Source of the DNA: Eudoraea sp.
GTDB lineage: Bacteria > Bacteroidota > Bacteroidia > Flavobacteriales > Flavobacteriaceae
Assembly (NCBI GenBank): GCA_013041785.1
Contig: JABDRK010000422.1
Coordinates: forward strand, 1 to 6,143
Length of the DNA stretch: 6,143 nt
Reading direction: 5' to 3'
The notes under the pieces were generated by a model. That model ran no database searches. It was given only the letters and a program-made list of their open reading frames with translations, and was not told the DNA's origin. Made by a program: the position numbers and the translations under genes. The first letter of the stretch is position 1; each line of letters opens with the position of its first letter. Shown piece by piece: positions 1-6,143 of the stretch.

Positions 1-2643
1 ATTATTGGCGCTGTTACGCACCTGGGAGTCTATGTCCAGCAGGTTCGTAGCCCTGATCTCATACTCCCACTTGGCATCCCTGTCCTTCCTGTAAGAGAGG
101 GTGGCATCCCAGTTCTGGAACGATTGGGACTCCCCATTGCCCCGGTCCTGGTTGGTATAGGTATAATTTGTGCGAAAAGTCACGGATTTCCAGATATAGG
201 CATCAAACTCCACGGAAGGCGCATTGGTCACGAACTTGGTGCTCCGGCCTCCCTGATTGTTGTTGGTGACGCTGTACCGATAACGCAGACTCACGTTTGG
301 TGCTATTTTATAATTGGTGCGAATACCCGGGGTGTAGGTTTGGGTATATCCTTCATTCAGGGAGCGCTGTCCCTGGATAAACTGATTGATCTTACTGTAG
401 TTAAAACGGGCATTCAACGTGGCCCTGATCTTGCCAAAGGTGCGCTGCACACGCCCAAAGACACTAACGTTTTCATCGGCGAAACTGGAGTTGAAAAACG
501 TGCTGGTCCGAATTACATTTTCGAAAGTAGTCAGTCCCCGTATCTGGTCGATATTGCTGGAGTAGGCTGCCCTGGCGAACACATTGGTGTAGTTAAAGAG
601 ATTGAAACTGCTGTAAAACAAGCTTACGTTATGCGACAAGGCATTCTGAAGGTCGGGCTCCCCGAATTGGATGCTGTTGAAATTGTTCAGCACAAGGCCC
701 TCTGCCAGTCGGGTAACATCTGTAAACTGGTTGCGCATGTCATATCTCAGGGTGAGCGATTCACTCTTCTTTAACTGGATCCGGGTTTCAAAATCCGGTA
801 AAAACCGAAAAAAGTTATCCTTAAACGTTTCCCCAAACTGTGTGTTCTTATTTCCGTAGGCATGAACCGAAAAGCCTGGCGTAATGGTAAATTTTCCGGT
901 TTTCAAGCGGTAATGAGCCCCCAGGTAGATATCGCTGAAATTATATTCGGTATCGTTTGTGGCACGTCCCTCATTGAAGGTTGGCGTTGGATTGAATAGT
1001 GTTCCATCCTCCAGGAACTGAAAAATATCGGAATTGAATTCCTGCCGGCTCAGGATGGTGCCAAAGGTAAAGTTGAGGTTGCTTTTGGCATTCAGGATAT
1101 GGTAATAATCCAATTTTGCATCCAGTTGATTGGACTTGATGCGTCTGTTCTGGCCCAGGTCGTAATTCGTCAGGGAGGTATCCAGGCCCAGGGCCTCTGC
1201 AGTAGTATCAAAGGCATCGACGCCTGCCGGATCATTGACTAAAACGGCATTGTAAAAGGGATCTTCATCCTTAAGCAAATGCTGTGCCTCCAGAGCAAAG
1301 ATGTTGTTTTCATCCAGGGTGTAATAGTAATTTACGTTTTGATTAATGCTATAGGGTTTTACCTCATCCAGCTGGGTCGTATTGCCAATTACGGAAGAGA
1401 AAAGGTTCTGGTTCTGCCTGTCATTGGATACCCGTCCCAGGATGTCATAATCCAGCTGATTATTGATGTTGGGTTGATAGGATGCGCTGAGTTTCATCAG
1501 GCCCTGATTGGAACGCTCCCTGCTTGATTGCACGGTAGCTTCATCGGGTATTCCCAGGTCCGGATCGGTATACTGTATGAAATTCTCTTCCCTGGAAAGG
1601 ATACGGCTGCTGTTGTAAATCAGGAACCCACTAAGGTCCAGTGCCTGATTGGGAGAGTAGCTGAAATTTCCCGTACCCAGTTTATTCTCGATTTCAAGGG
1701 CGTTTCCCTGGCTGGTCAGGAAATTCAGGCCGTTATCCCCAAGGTTTATGTTGGTTCCGCTACTCCTGCTGGGTGCCCGGAAACCTCCGCCGAAATTCCG
1801 GATATCCCGCCTGGTAAGGGCTACTTCCCCGGTATTATTGATATCCCCAATAAAATTCAGGCTGTAGTTCGGACTGTAATAGAACAACTTGGGTTGTACC
1901 AAATAGAGCTCCTTATCCGGTGAACTTCCGGCCCCTGCGGTGACATTGCCAAACCAAAAGTTTTCCTTTCCTTCCTTGAGCTTGATATTGAGGGCTACGT
2001 TATCCTGGTTATTGGTTACACTCCGAAGCTGGCCCACTTCGGAATAATTACGCAGCACCTGTATTTTGTCCACGGCCTTCGAAGGGATATTTTTTGTCGC
2101 CAGTTTGGTGTCCCCGTCAAAAAAATCCTTGCCGTTTACCATTAACTTATTGACCACCTTGCCTTCCACTTCCACCTGGCCTTCTTCATTGATCTCAACA
2201 CCCGGTAATTTCTCAAGGACATCTTCCAGCTTGCGTTCTGTACCGCTTTTATAGGAGTCTGCGTTGTACACTACGGTATCTCCCTGCACGGTAACCGGCA
2301 TTTCGTAAACCAGCTCTACCCCTTCAAGGGCTATGGCTGGTTTAAGTTTGTAATCTTTGGTAATATTTGTTTCCTGGGTGGTAAGGATCTCTTCAAAGGT
2401 CTGCATCCCCACATAGCTGATCTGGATTTTGTAGGTTCCATTCTTGCCCAGGTCAAGCCTGAATCTGCCTTGCTCACTGGTTACACCAAAAGATTCCAAA
2501 CCACGTGTTTCCTGATTAATGGCAATCACATTGGCCAACTCCAAAGGTTGGTTCAGGCTATCCCGGACTACGCCTTCAAGTTTGATTTGTGCATGGGAAA
2601 TGCAAACCACGAGAAGAAACGCGGCACAAAATAATTTTTTCAT
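1..2643 (-). CDS. TonB-dependent receptor-like outer-membrane beta-barrel protein, C-terminus cut by window edge
   Basis: The frame is open for 881 codons from ATG at 2643 to base 1, with no stop. Residues 1-18 (MKKLFCAAFLLVVCISHA) form a signal peptide with probable cleavage before Gln19. Residues 20-108 resemble a carboxypeptidase-regulatory-like beta-sandwich (GVVRD...LELANV...ISYVGM). Residues 115-222 resemble a receptor plug (GDTVVYNADSYKSGTERKLE, then LPGVEI and VNGKDFF). From about 225 onward the sequence is rich in Asn, Tyr, Phe and alternating strands, as in OMP_b-brl_3-type barrels. The visible end (TNLLDID, 866-872) resembles the last strands of such proteins, so perhaps only a few dozen residues lie outside the window. 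It should sit in the outer membrane and take up, or help export, an unknown ligand with TonB energy. No TonB box is obvious and no SusD gene is visible, so a classic SusC role is unlikely. It follows the GLPGLI gene by 46 bases and is probably co-transcribed with it. There is no strong Shine-Dalgarno sequence. Confidence 0.93.
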   Translation of the reverse strand, partial: MKKLFCAAFLLVVCISHAQIKLEGVVRDSLNQPLELANVIAINQETRGLESFGVTSEQGRFRLDLGKNGTYKIQISYVGMQTFEEILTTQETNITKDYKLKPAIALEGVELVYEMPVTVQGDTVVYNADSYKSGTERKLEDVLEKLPGVEINEEGQVEVEGKVVNKLMVNGKDFFDGDTKLATKNIPSKAVDKIQVLRNYSEVGQLRSVTNNQDNVALNIKLKEGKENFWFGNVTAGAGSSPDKELYLVQPKLFYYSPNYSLNFIGDINNTGEVALTRRDIRNFGGGFRAPSRSSGTNINLGDNGLNFLTSQGNALEIENKLGTGNFSYSPNQALDLSGFLIYNSSRILSREENFIQYTDPDLGIPDEATVQSSRERSNQGLMKLSASYQPNINNQLDYDILGRVSNDRQNQNLFSSVIGNTTQLDEVKPYSINQNVNYYYTLDENNIFALEAQHLLKDEDPFYNAVLVNDPAGVDAFDTTAEALGLDTSLTNYDLGQNRRIKSNQLDAKLDYYHILNAKSNLNFTFGTILSRQEFNSDIFQFLEDGTLFNPTPTFNEGRATNDTEYNFSDIYLGAHYRLKTGKFTITPGFSVHAYGNKNTQFGETFKDNFFRFLPDFETRIQLKKSESLTLRYDMRNQFTDVTRLAEGLVLNNFNSIQFGEPDLQNALSHNVSLFYSSFNLFNYTNVFARAAYSSNIDQIRGLTTFENVIRTSTFFNSSFADENVSVFGRVQRTFGKIRATLNARFNYSKINQFIQGQRSLNEGYTQTYTPGIRTNYKIAPNVSLRYRYSVTNNNQGGRSTKFVTNAPSVEFDAYIWKSVTFRTNYTYTNQDRGNGESQSFQNWDATLSYRKDRDAKWEYEIRATNLLDIDSQVRNSANN

Positions 2644-2689
2644 GGGCTTGTATTAGTCGCTGATTGGGAGGTAGATTTCAATTCAGCTG

Positions 2690-3529
2690 CTATCGGCTTC
2701 GTCTTCGACCCCGGTTGTCTCTCATTTCACGCATCTTCTCTCTGATGGTGGTTTGATAGGCAACCTTTGTAATGACCTTTCCTTTATCAGGGGCTTCAAT
2801 TTTGATTTTTTCCTGGGGATTCATGACTATTTTGGAACACAGCATAATGGTGTTGCCGGCACTGACTTCGAGAATCAGCCCTGGAAGTCCCCAAAATTCC
2901 CCGGGTCCGTGACCAACAGGTATTTGTGGTGTGTACCAGGCTTCTATCTGGGTCATTTGAACTTCTGCTTCCTTGGGCTCAACATTTGTGGAATCCGTTT
3001 GCTTTTGAGCGGGTCGCCTTAAATTGCCCCAGGAAAAGGTATACCAGGTAAGTTCGTCTGTGGGTACAGATGCTGTAGCCTTAAAACACATATATTGTCC
3101 TATCTGCTTGGACTCCGTTCCCATTTTCCATTTAAGGTCCAGTAATTTATCCTTGACCAGGAATTGTTTGCCGTAGAATTCCTGACTCTGTACTAAGGCA
3201 TTTTCCTTAATATTTTTGTAGGAAGCTCCAGCGGAGAAATTACTTCCCCAGGAGTCTGTTGCCCCGGATATAGCATCCAGTTTGTCCTCTTCCTTAAACA
3301 AGGTCTCTTCCCTGTTGAAATTCAATAAATAGGTTTTTTCCAACCTGCTCTTGAGTCGTGCCTGAATTTGTTTTTTCTGCGCTTCACTCAATCTTGTCCC
3401 CCAGGAGCCCAGTTCCATCTTGGATTTTGAAAAATAATAGGCCTGTCCCTGAAAATCCTGGGCAGAGGTATTAAAAGATAGTAGCATTAAAAAGGCTAGA
3501 AAACTGGTCTTGGCAAGAATGGATTTCAT
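2690..3529 (-). CDS. GLPGLI family secreted protein
   Basis: This is a complete protein of 279 residues. It has a signal peptide at 1-23 (hydrophobic LAFLMLLSF, then NTSAQ) with likely cleavage before Asp25 or nearby, and no lipobox, so it should be soluble in the periplasm or secreted. The motif that names the family, GLPGLI, is intact at residues 214-219 within GEFWGLPGLILEV. The preceding stretch is also typical of the family: an EFYGKQFLVKD segment near 117-127, then KQIGQYMCFKA (141-151) and an EAWYTPQIPVGHGP stretch (196-209). Two cysteines, 148 and 231, could pair. The C-terminus ends in a very basic tail (DNRGRRRSR). No biochemical function is established for the family. Genes of this family often lie beside TonB-receptor-like barrels in Bacteroidota, as here, which suggests an envelope role linked to that receptor. 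The start ATG was chosen because it gives the complete signal peptide. Confidence 0.93.
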   Translation of the reverse strand: MKSILAKTSFLAFLMLLSFNTSAQDFQGQAYYFSKSKMELGSWGTRLSEAQKKQIQARLKSRLEKTYLLNFNREETLFKEEDKLDAISGATDSWGSNFSAGASYKNIKENALVQSQEFYGKQFLVKDKLLDLKWKMGTESKQIGQYMCFKATASVPTDELTWYTFSWGNLRRPAQKQTDSTNVEPKEAEVQMTQIEAWYTPQIPVGHGPGEFWGLPGLILEVSAGNTIMLCSKIVMNPQEKIKIEAPDKGKVITKVAYQTTIREKMREMRDNRGRRRSR

Positions 3530-3561
3530 GACAGAAAGCTTGAATAACTGGTTATGTCTAA

Positions 3562-3569
3562 CGAATGTA
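3562..3569 (-). promoter_or_regulatory. Candidate -7 element for the GLPGLI/receptor unit
   Basis: Read on the minus strand the sequence is TACATTCG, one base off the Bacteroidota -7 consensus TAnnTTTG. It lies 32 bases before the GLPGLI start codon, a plausible leader length. The upstream TTG that would serve as the -33 box is only 13 bases away, shorter than the usual spacing of about 17-23, so the match is weak. Confidence 0.25.
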
Positions 3570-3618
3570 ATTAAAGACTAAACAACAGAACATTGTTTAT
3601 CAAAAAATTAACAATAAG

Positions 3619-3632
3619 ACAGGCTCGCCTGT
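3619..3632. repeat. Short palindrome ACAGGC-TC-GCCTGT
   Basis: The two 6-base arms ACAGGC and GCCTGT are perfect inverted copies around a 2-base centre. As RNA it would fold as a 5-base-pair stem with a 4-base loop. It sits about 90 bases upstream of the GLPGLI start, outside any gene. It could be a regulator site, a remnant of a dispersed repeat, or chance. No uninterrupted T run follows directly on either strand, so it is not a convincing terminator. Confidence 0.45.
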
Positions 3633-3641
3633 TAATGTAGT

Positions 3642-3668
3642 AGTTACCTCCCGTAGCCGAGGTGAACT
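3642..3668. repeat. Imperfect inverted repeat AGTT-ACCTC / GAGGT-G-AACT
   Basis: The left arm at 3642-3650 (AGTTACCTC) pairs with the right arm at 3659-3668 (GAGGTGAACT) through nine base pairs with one bulged G, around an 8-base loop (CCGTAGCC). It lies 9 bases to the right of the ACAGGC palindrome. Together they make a compact structured patch in an otherwise AT-rich spacer. Its function is unknown; candidates are an operator, a leader structure or a piece of a repeated element. Confidence 0.45.
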
Positions 3669-3771
3669 GCCATATGGAGAAACATAAATAGTAGATCTGA
3701 ACTGGTAAAACTTTTATCCTTTCGAGGCGTTCATTATCCCAAATAAATTAGATAAAAAAAAGGCAACATCG

Positions 3772-3779
3772 TATATTTA
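3772..3779 (+). promoter_or_regulatory. Candidate -7 element for the haloperoxidase gene
   Basis: TATATTTA differs from the Bacteroidota -7 consensus TAnnTTTG only in the last base. A TTA at 3748-3750 lies 21 bases upstream and could act as a weak -33 box (consensus TTG). Transcription would then begin near 3786, leaving a leader of about 60 bases before the ATG at 3847. This is a pattern match only. Confidence 0.35.
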
Positions 3780-3782
3780 CTT

Positions 3783-3793
3783 CACCATTGGTG
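3783..3793. repeat. Small palindrome CACCA-T-TGGTG at the predicted transcription start
   Basis: Two perfect 5-base arms flank a single T. The site begins 4 bases after the candidate -7 element, where a repressor operator would be effective. At 11 bases it may also be chance. A related CCATTGG core occurs at 6042-6048, upstream of the last gene in the window. Confidence 0.25.
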
Positions 3794-3846
3794 GCACAGT
3801 TTTACTGAAGTCCACCAAGCCATTTTCTAAAAAAAACCCGTTACAA

Positions 3847-5322
3847 ATGAATCGATTTTTGGTACTCTTATTTATGGCAATTATTGCCTTTGGATGCAAG
3901 GAAACTGACAAAAAAAACGTATCAGGGGATGCGATGGCTATGGCAGAACCTACCGGGGTGGATAACATTGCTTACAAATGGGGTCAAATGGCGCTCACTG
4001 CCACTGCATATGATACCGAACGCTTTAACCCACGACCTACCATTACATCCCGTTATTTAGGGCTGATCTTTGTCTCTGTATTTGATGCCTGGTCGCGCTA
4101 TGACGATAAGGCGATACCTGTTTATCTCGATGGTGTGGAACGCAGGCCGGCCGATGAACATAGCCTTAAAAATAAAGAGATTGCCATCAGTTATGCTGCT
4201 TTCAGTGCAATGAAGGAATACTACTATGCAGATACGGAACTATTTGCTGAGTTTATGCGTGAACTGGGCCTGGACCCTGACAATACCTCTATGGATCCGA
4301 GCACCCCGGAAGGGATTGGCAACCTGGCGGCTAAGGCCGTCATCGAGGCGCGCAAGGGTGATGGTTCCAATCAATACGGCGAAGAGGAAGGTTCCGATGG
4401 GGAGCCCTATTTTAATTATGTGGGTTATGAGCCGGTTAATTCGGCCGACAAAAATGTGGACCCCAATCGCTGGCAACCTAAATATTTTGCCGACGGGGAA
4501 GGGGGCAAATTTGCGCCCGGCTGCCTAACTCCATTCTGGGATAAGGTAATCCCTCTTGCTTTGCAATCTGCCGATCAGTTTCGCCCGGGACCACCTCCTA
4601 TGATCGGGTCCGAGCAGCTGAAAGAAGAAGTGCAGGAAGTAATAGATATGCAGGCAACCTTAACCGACGAGCAAAAGGCCCTGGTTGAATTTATGCGAGA
4701 CGGGCCACAATCCGTGCAACAGGCAGGACACTGGTTAAAGTTTGCGCAGGATGTTTCCCGAAGGGACCAGCATACCCTGGATCAGGATGTAAAAATGTAT
4801 TTTTATAACCAGGTGGTCGCCATGGACGCGTTTATTGCTTCCTGGGATTCCAAAATGTTCTATGACTACGCCAGGCCCTATGCGCTGGTTCACGAATACT
4901 ACGAAGGGCAAAAAATAAAAGCCTGGGGAGGTGAAGGAAAAGGCATGATGGAATTAGACGGGGCGCAATGGAGGCCCTATTCCCCGGAAACATTTTTATG
5001 CCCGCCTTTCCCAAGTTATGTTTCAGGGCATAGCACCATAAGTGGTGGCTGCGGGGAAGCACTAAAATTGTGGACGGGCAGTGATGAATTTGGAGAAGAA
5101 GTAGAATTGGTGGCAGGTGCTTTAACCGAGCCGGATAATCTGGGAGATACAGTTGTGCTCAAATTCCCAACTTTTACGGAAACTGCTGAAATGGCAGGTA
5201 TTTCGAGGGTTATGGGAGGATACCATATACAGGCAGACAATGTAGCAGGCTTGGAACTGGGAAGAGATGTCGCAAAGGAAGTATGGAAATTCTATAAGAA
5301 GCACCTGGGGGAAGAATTATAA
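3847..5322 (+). CDS. Vanadium-dependent haloperoxidase-like lipoprotein (PAP2 superfamily)
   Basis: This is a complete protein of 491 residues. Residues 1-17 form a lipoprotein signal ending in AFGC, with Cys17 as the lipidation site. The following KETDKK is a lysine/acidic patch of the type that can direct Bacteroidota lipoproteins to the cell surface. Catalytic motifs lie in the C-terminal half: K336 and R343 in KMFYDYARP (K-x6-RP), S393-G394-H395 in PPFPSYVSGHSTISGG, and R454 to H460 with D464 in SRVMGGYHIQAD. These correspond to Lys353, Arg360, Ser402-Gly403-His404, Arg490 and His496 of the Curvularia chloroperoxidase, with the same spacing inside each motif. In the known enzymes vanadate bound at these residues lets hydrogen peroxide oxidise halides, giving hypohalous acid. 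The same fold also serves acid phosphatases, so the substrate is not proven. The ATG at 3847 was chosen because it gives the full lipoprotein signal. No Shine-Dalgarno sequence is seen. Confidence 0.9.
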   Translation: MNRFLVLLFMAIIAFGCKETDKKNVSGDAMAMAEPTGVDNIAYKWGQMALTATAYDTERFNPRPTITSRYLGLIFVSVFDAWSRYDDKAIPVYLDGVERRPADEHSLKNKEIAISYAAFSAMKEYYYADTELFAEFMRELGLDPDNTSMDPSTPEGIGNLAAKAVIEARKGDGSNQYGEEEGSDGEPYFNYVGYEPVNSADKNVDPNRWQPKYFADGEGGKFAPGCLTPFWDKVIPLALQSADQFRPGPPPMIGSEQLKEEVQEVIDMQATLTDEQKALVEFMRDGPQSVQQAGHWLKFAQDVSRRDQHTLDQDVKMYFYNQVVAMDAFIASWDSKMFYDYARPYALVHEYYEGQKIKAWGGEGKGMMELDGAQWRPYSPETFLCPPFPSYVSGHSTISGGCGEALKLWTGSDEFGEEVELVAGALTEPDNLGDTVVLKFPTFTETAEMAGISRVMGGYHIQADNVAGLELGRDVAKEVWKFYKKHLGEEL

Positions 5323-5382
5323 GGAATACAAGTTTAGGAAACCAGCCCCGGCCATGCTGTGGTAAAAACCAATAAGCCTCAT

Positions 5383-5955
5383 ATGACCGAGAAAGAAAAA
5401 ATGCTTCAGGGGGAGGTTTATAACTCCAGGGATCCCGAATTACTCGGGATGTACCACCGGGCGAGAAAACTGTTACGGGCCTACAATAGCCTGGATTCTC
5501 AATTGCTTGAGGAACGGGAAGAACTTTTAGATACCCTGCTGAAATCCAGAGGGAAAGGGGTATGGATTGAAGCACCCTTTTTCTGCGATTATGGCAGTAA
5601 TATTTCCATAGGCCCCCATACTTTTATCAATGTCAACTGTATGTTTCTGGATAACAATACGATCCGCATAGGTAAGAATGGGCTTATTGGCCCATACGTA
5701 CAAATCTACACGGCCAGTCATCCGTTAAAGGCCCGGGAGCGGATAATTGAGGAGGAGGGCACTTCGCGCTACCTTACGTTTACCAAACCGGTTGTTATTG
5801 GGGATAATGTCTGGATTGGGGGGAACTCCCTCATATTTCCCGGGGTTAGTATTGGTGATAATGTTACCATCGGGGCAGGTAGTGTGGTAACCAAAGATAT
5901 CCCCGATAATGTCTTTGCCTTCGGGAATCCCTGTGAGGTGCAAAGGAAGCTTTGA
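5383..5955 (+). CDS. maa: Maltose/galactoside O-acetyltransferase-like enzyme (left-handed beta-helix)
   Basis: The protein has 190 residues, close to the usual 180-200 of maltose and galactoside acetyltransferases, which move acetyl from acetyl-CoA to a sugar hydroxyl in the cytoplasm. Residues 4-56 match the helical N-terminal Mac domain (EKEKMLQGEVYNS..., RARKLLRAYN). Hexapeptide-repeat turns follow (ISIG, IRIGKNGLIG, VVIGDNVWIGG, VSIGDNVTIGAGSVV). The probable catalytic histidine is H113 in YTASHP, equivalent to His115 of LacA. The C-terminal GNPCEVQRKL has Cys where this family usually has Ala. The frame also allows GTG at 5359, adding eight residues, but ATG at 5383 gives MTEKEKM, which aligns with the start of E. 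coli Maa. The gene lies 60 bases after the haloperoxidase with no visible terminator between them, so co-transcription is possible. The true acceptor is unknown: such enzymes are often named for maltose without proof. Confidence 0.9.
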   Translation: MTEKEKMLQGEVYNSRDPELLGMYHRARKLLRAYNSLDSQLLEEREELLDTLLKSRGKGVWIEAPFFCDYGSNISIGPHTFINVNCMFLDNNTIRIGKNGLIGPYVQIYTASHPLKARERIIEEEGTSRYLTFTKPVVIGDNVWIGGNSLIFPGVSIGDNVTIGAGSVVTKDIPDNVFAFGNPCEVQRKL

Positions 5956-6068
5956 TTTCCATTTAAAATACCTACGCCATAGAAACAGCAAATAATGGTG
6001 TATCTTGTTTAGCCCCAAACGATCATCAATAGCATCTATGGCCATTGGCGTAATAAAAACTGACCGAT
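5956..6068. other. Short intergenic spacer before the last gene
   Basis: These 113 bases hold no convincing hairpin-plus-T-run terminator and no good promoter match. A small palindrome GCCA-T-TGGC occurs at 6041-6049, twenty bases before the next start codon. Confidence 0.5.
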
Positions 6069-6143
6069 ATGGAGCAAGATTTGAATAATAAAAACAAGCA
6101 ATACCCTGAAGGGCATTTTTTAGGCCTGTGGATGGGTATAGGG
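6069..6143 (+). CDS. Start of a probable small membrane protein, truncated by window edge
   Basis: Only the first 25 codons are present: a polar, Lys/Asn-rich N-terminus (MEQDLNNKNKQYPEG) followed by HFLGLWMGIG, which looks like the start of a Gly-rich transmembrane helix. This layout recalls small flavobacterial membrane proteins of unknown function that begin with a YPEGHF-like stretch. That comparison is from memory. The frame is open to the end of the window, and its position after a same-strand gene is sensible. No Shine-Dalgarno sequence is seen. No function can be given. Confidence 0.6.
   Translation, partial: MEQDLNNKNKQYPEGHFLGLWMGIG

Larger units (their letters stand above)
3530..3846. 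other. Divergent intergenic region between the GLPGLI and haloperoxidase genes
   Basis: These 317 bases separate two divergently read genes and must hold both promoters. Most of the region is AT-rich. A patch at about 3619-3670 is visibly richer in G and C and contains two inverted repeats, listed separately. I see no convincing reading frame with a start codon, no tRNA-like cloverleaf and no recognised riboswitch. A minus-strand frame (about 3709-3598) is open for roughly 37 codons but has no start and no recognisable protein. Confidence 0.7.

Noticed and set aside
124..774. A 216-codon plus-strand reading frame
   Set aside because: It lies wholly opposite the barrel gene, whose 881-codon frame has a signal peptide and recognisable domains. 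The plus-strand product shows no family features.
1279..1923. Two adjacent plus-strand frames of 82 and 131 codons
   Set aside because: Both are antisense to the barrel coding sequence and show no domain or signal features, so they are shadows.
1..2643. A SusC-type receptor of a polysaccharide utilisation locus
   Set aside because: No SusD gene or glycoside hydrolase is present in the window, and the neighbour is a GLPGLI gene, which fits the other barrel family better.
3600..3632. A possible minus-strand intrinsic terminator (ACAGGC palindrome, then T-rich sequence)
   Set aside because: The T-rich run does not follow the stem directly, and the site lies upstream of a gene on that strand with no gene before it in view.
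3598..3709. A minus-strand open stretch reading VSPYGSSPRLREVTTTL
   Set aside because: It is about 37 codons long with no start codon and no recognised family. It covers the inverted-repeat patch, which explains its odd composition better.
5210..5575. A 121-codon minus-strand frame spanning the haloperoxidase/acetyltransferase junction
   Set aside because: It overlaps the ends of two well-supported plus-strand genes and has no recognisable protein features.
5725..6045. A 106-codon minus-strand frame
   Set aside because: Most of it is antisense to the conserved hexapeptide region of the acetyltransferase, and its product resembles no known family.
6103..6118. CCCTGAAGGG followed by a T run, resembling a terminator
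   Set aside because: The stem is only 4 base pairs and it falls inside the first codons of a plausible reading frame, so chance is more likely.

Overview
The window looks like a piece of a Bacteroidota chromosome, most likely a marine member of the Flavobacteriaceae. Four things point there: a GLPGLI-family protein, a TonB-receptor-like outer-membrane barrel with a carboxypeptidase-regulatory-like N-terminal domain, start codons without clear Shine-Dalgarno sequences, and a lipoprotein haloperoxidase of a kind known from marine flavobacteria. The assignment is inferred from gene content only. I see no tRNA, rRNA, CRISPR array or intact insertion sequence.

Left half, minus strand: a two-gene unit is read leftwards. 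The upstream gene (3529-2690) encodes a secreted 279-residue GLPGLI-family protein. After 46 bases comes a large outer-membrane beta-barrel gene (2643 to the window edge). It is open for 881 codons and is cut only by the end of the window. Every plus-strand reading frame between 1 and 2643 is a shadow of this gene.

Middle, 3530-3846: a divergent intergenic region of 317 bases. It holds weak candidate promoters for both sides, a compact more GC-rich patch with two inverted repeats, and a small palindrome near the predicted start of rightward transcription.

Right half, plus strand: a predicted lipoprotein of the vanadium-dependent haloperoxidase / PAP2 superfamily (3847-5322) has every vanadate-binding residue in place. 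After 60 bases comes a maltose/galactoside O-acetyltransferase-like enzyme (5383-5955). After a further 113 bases begins a probable small membrane protein (6069 to the window edge, truncated).

The left unit is probably a cell-envelope pair: a periplasmic GLPGLI protein serving or accompanying a TonB-dependent barrel of unknown substrate. The right side combines an envelope oxidant or phosphatase-type enzyme with a cytoplasmic acetyltransferase, and no shared pathway can be shown from sequence. The most interesting points are the GLPGLI/receptor pair, whose function is not established, and the complete vanadate site of the haloperoxidase.
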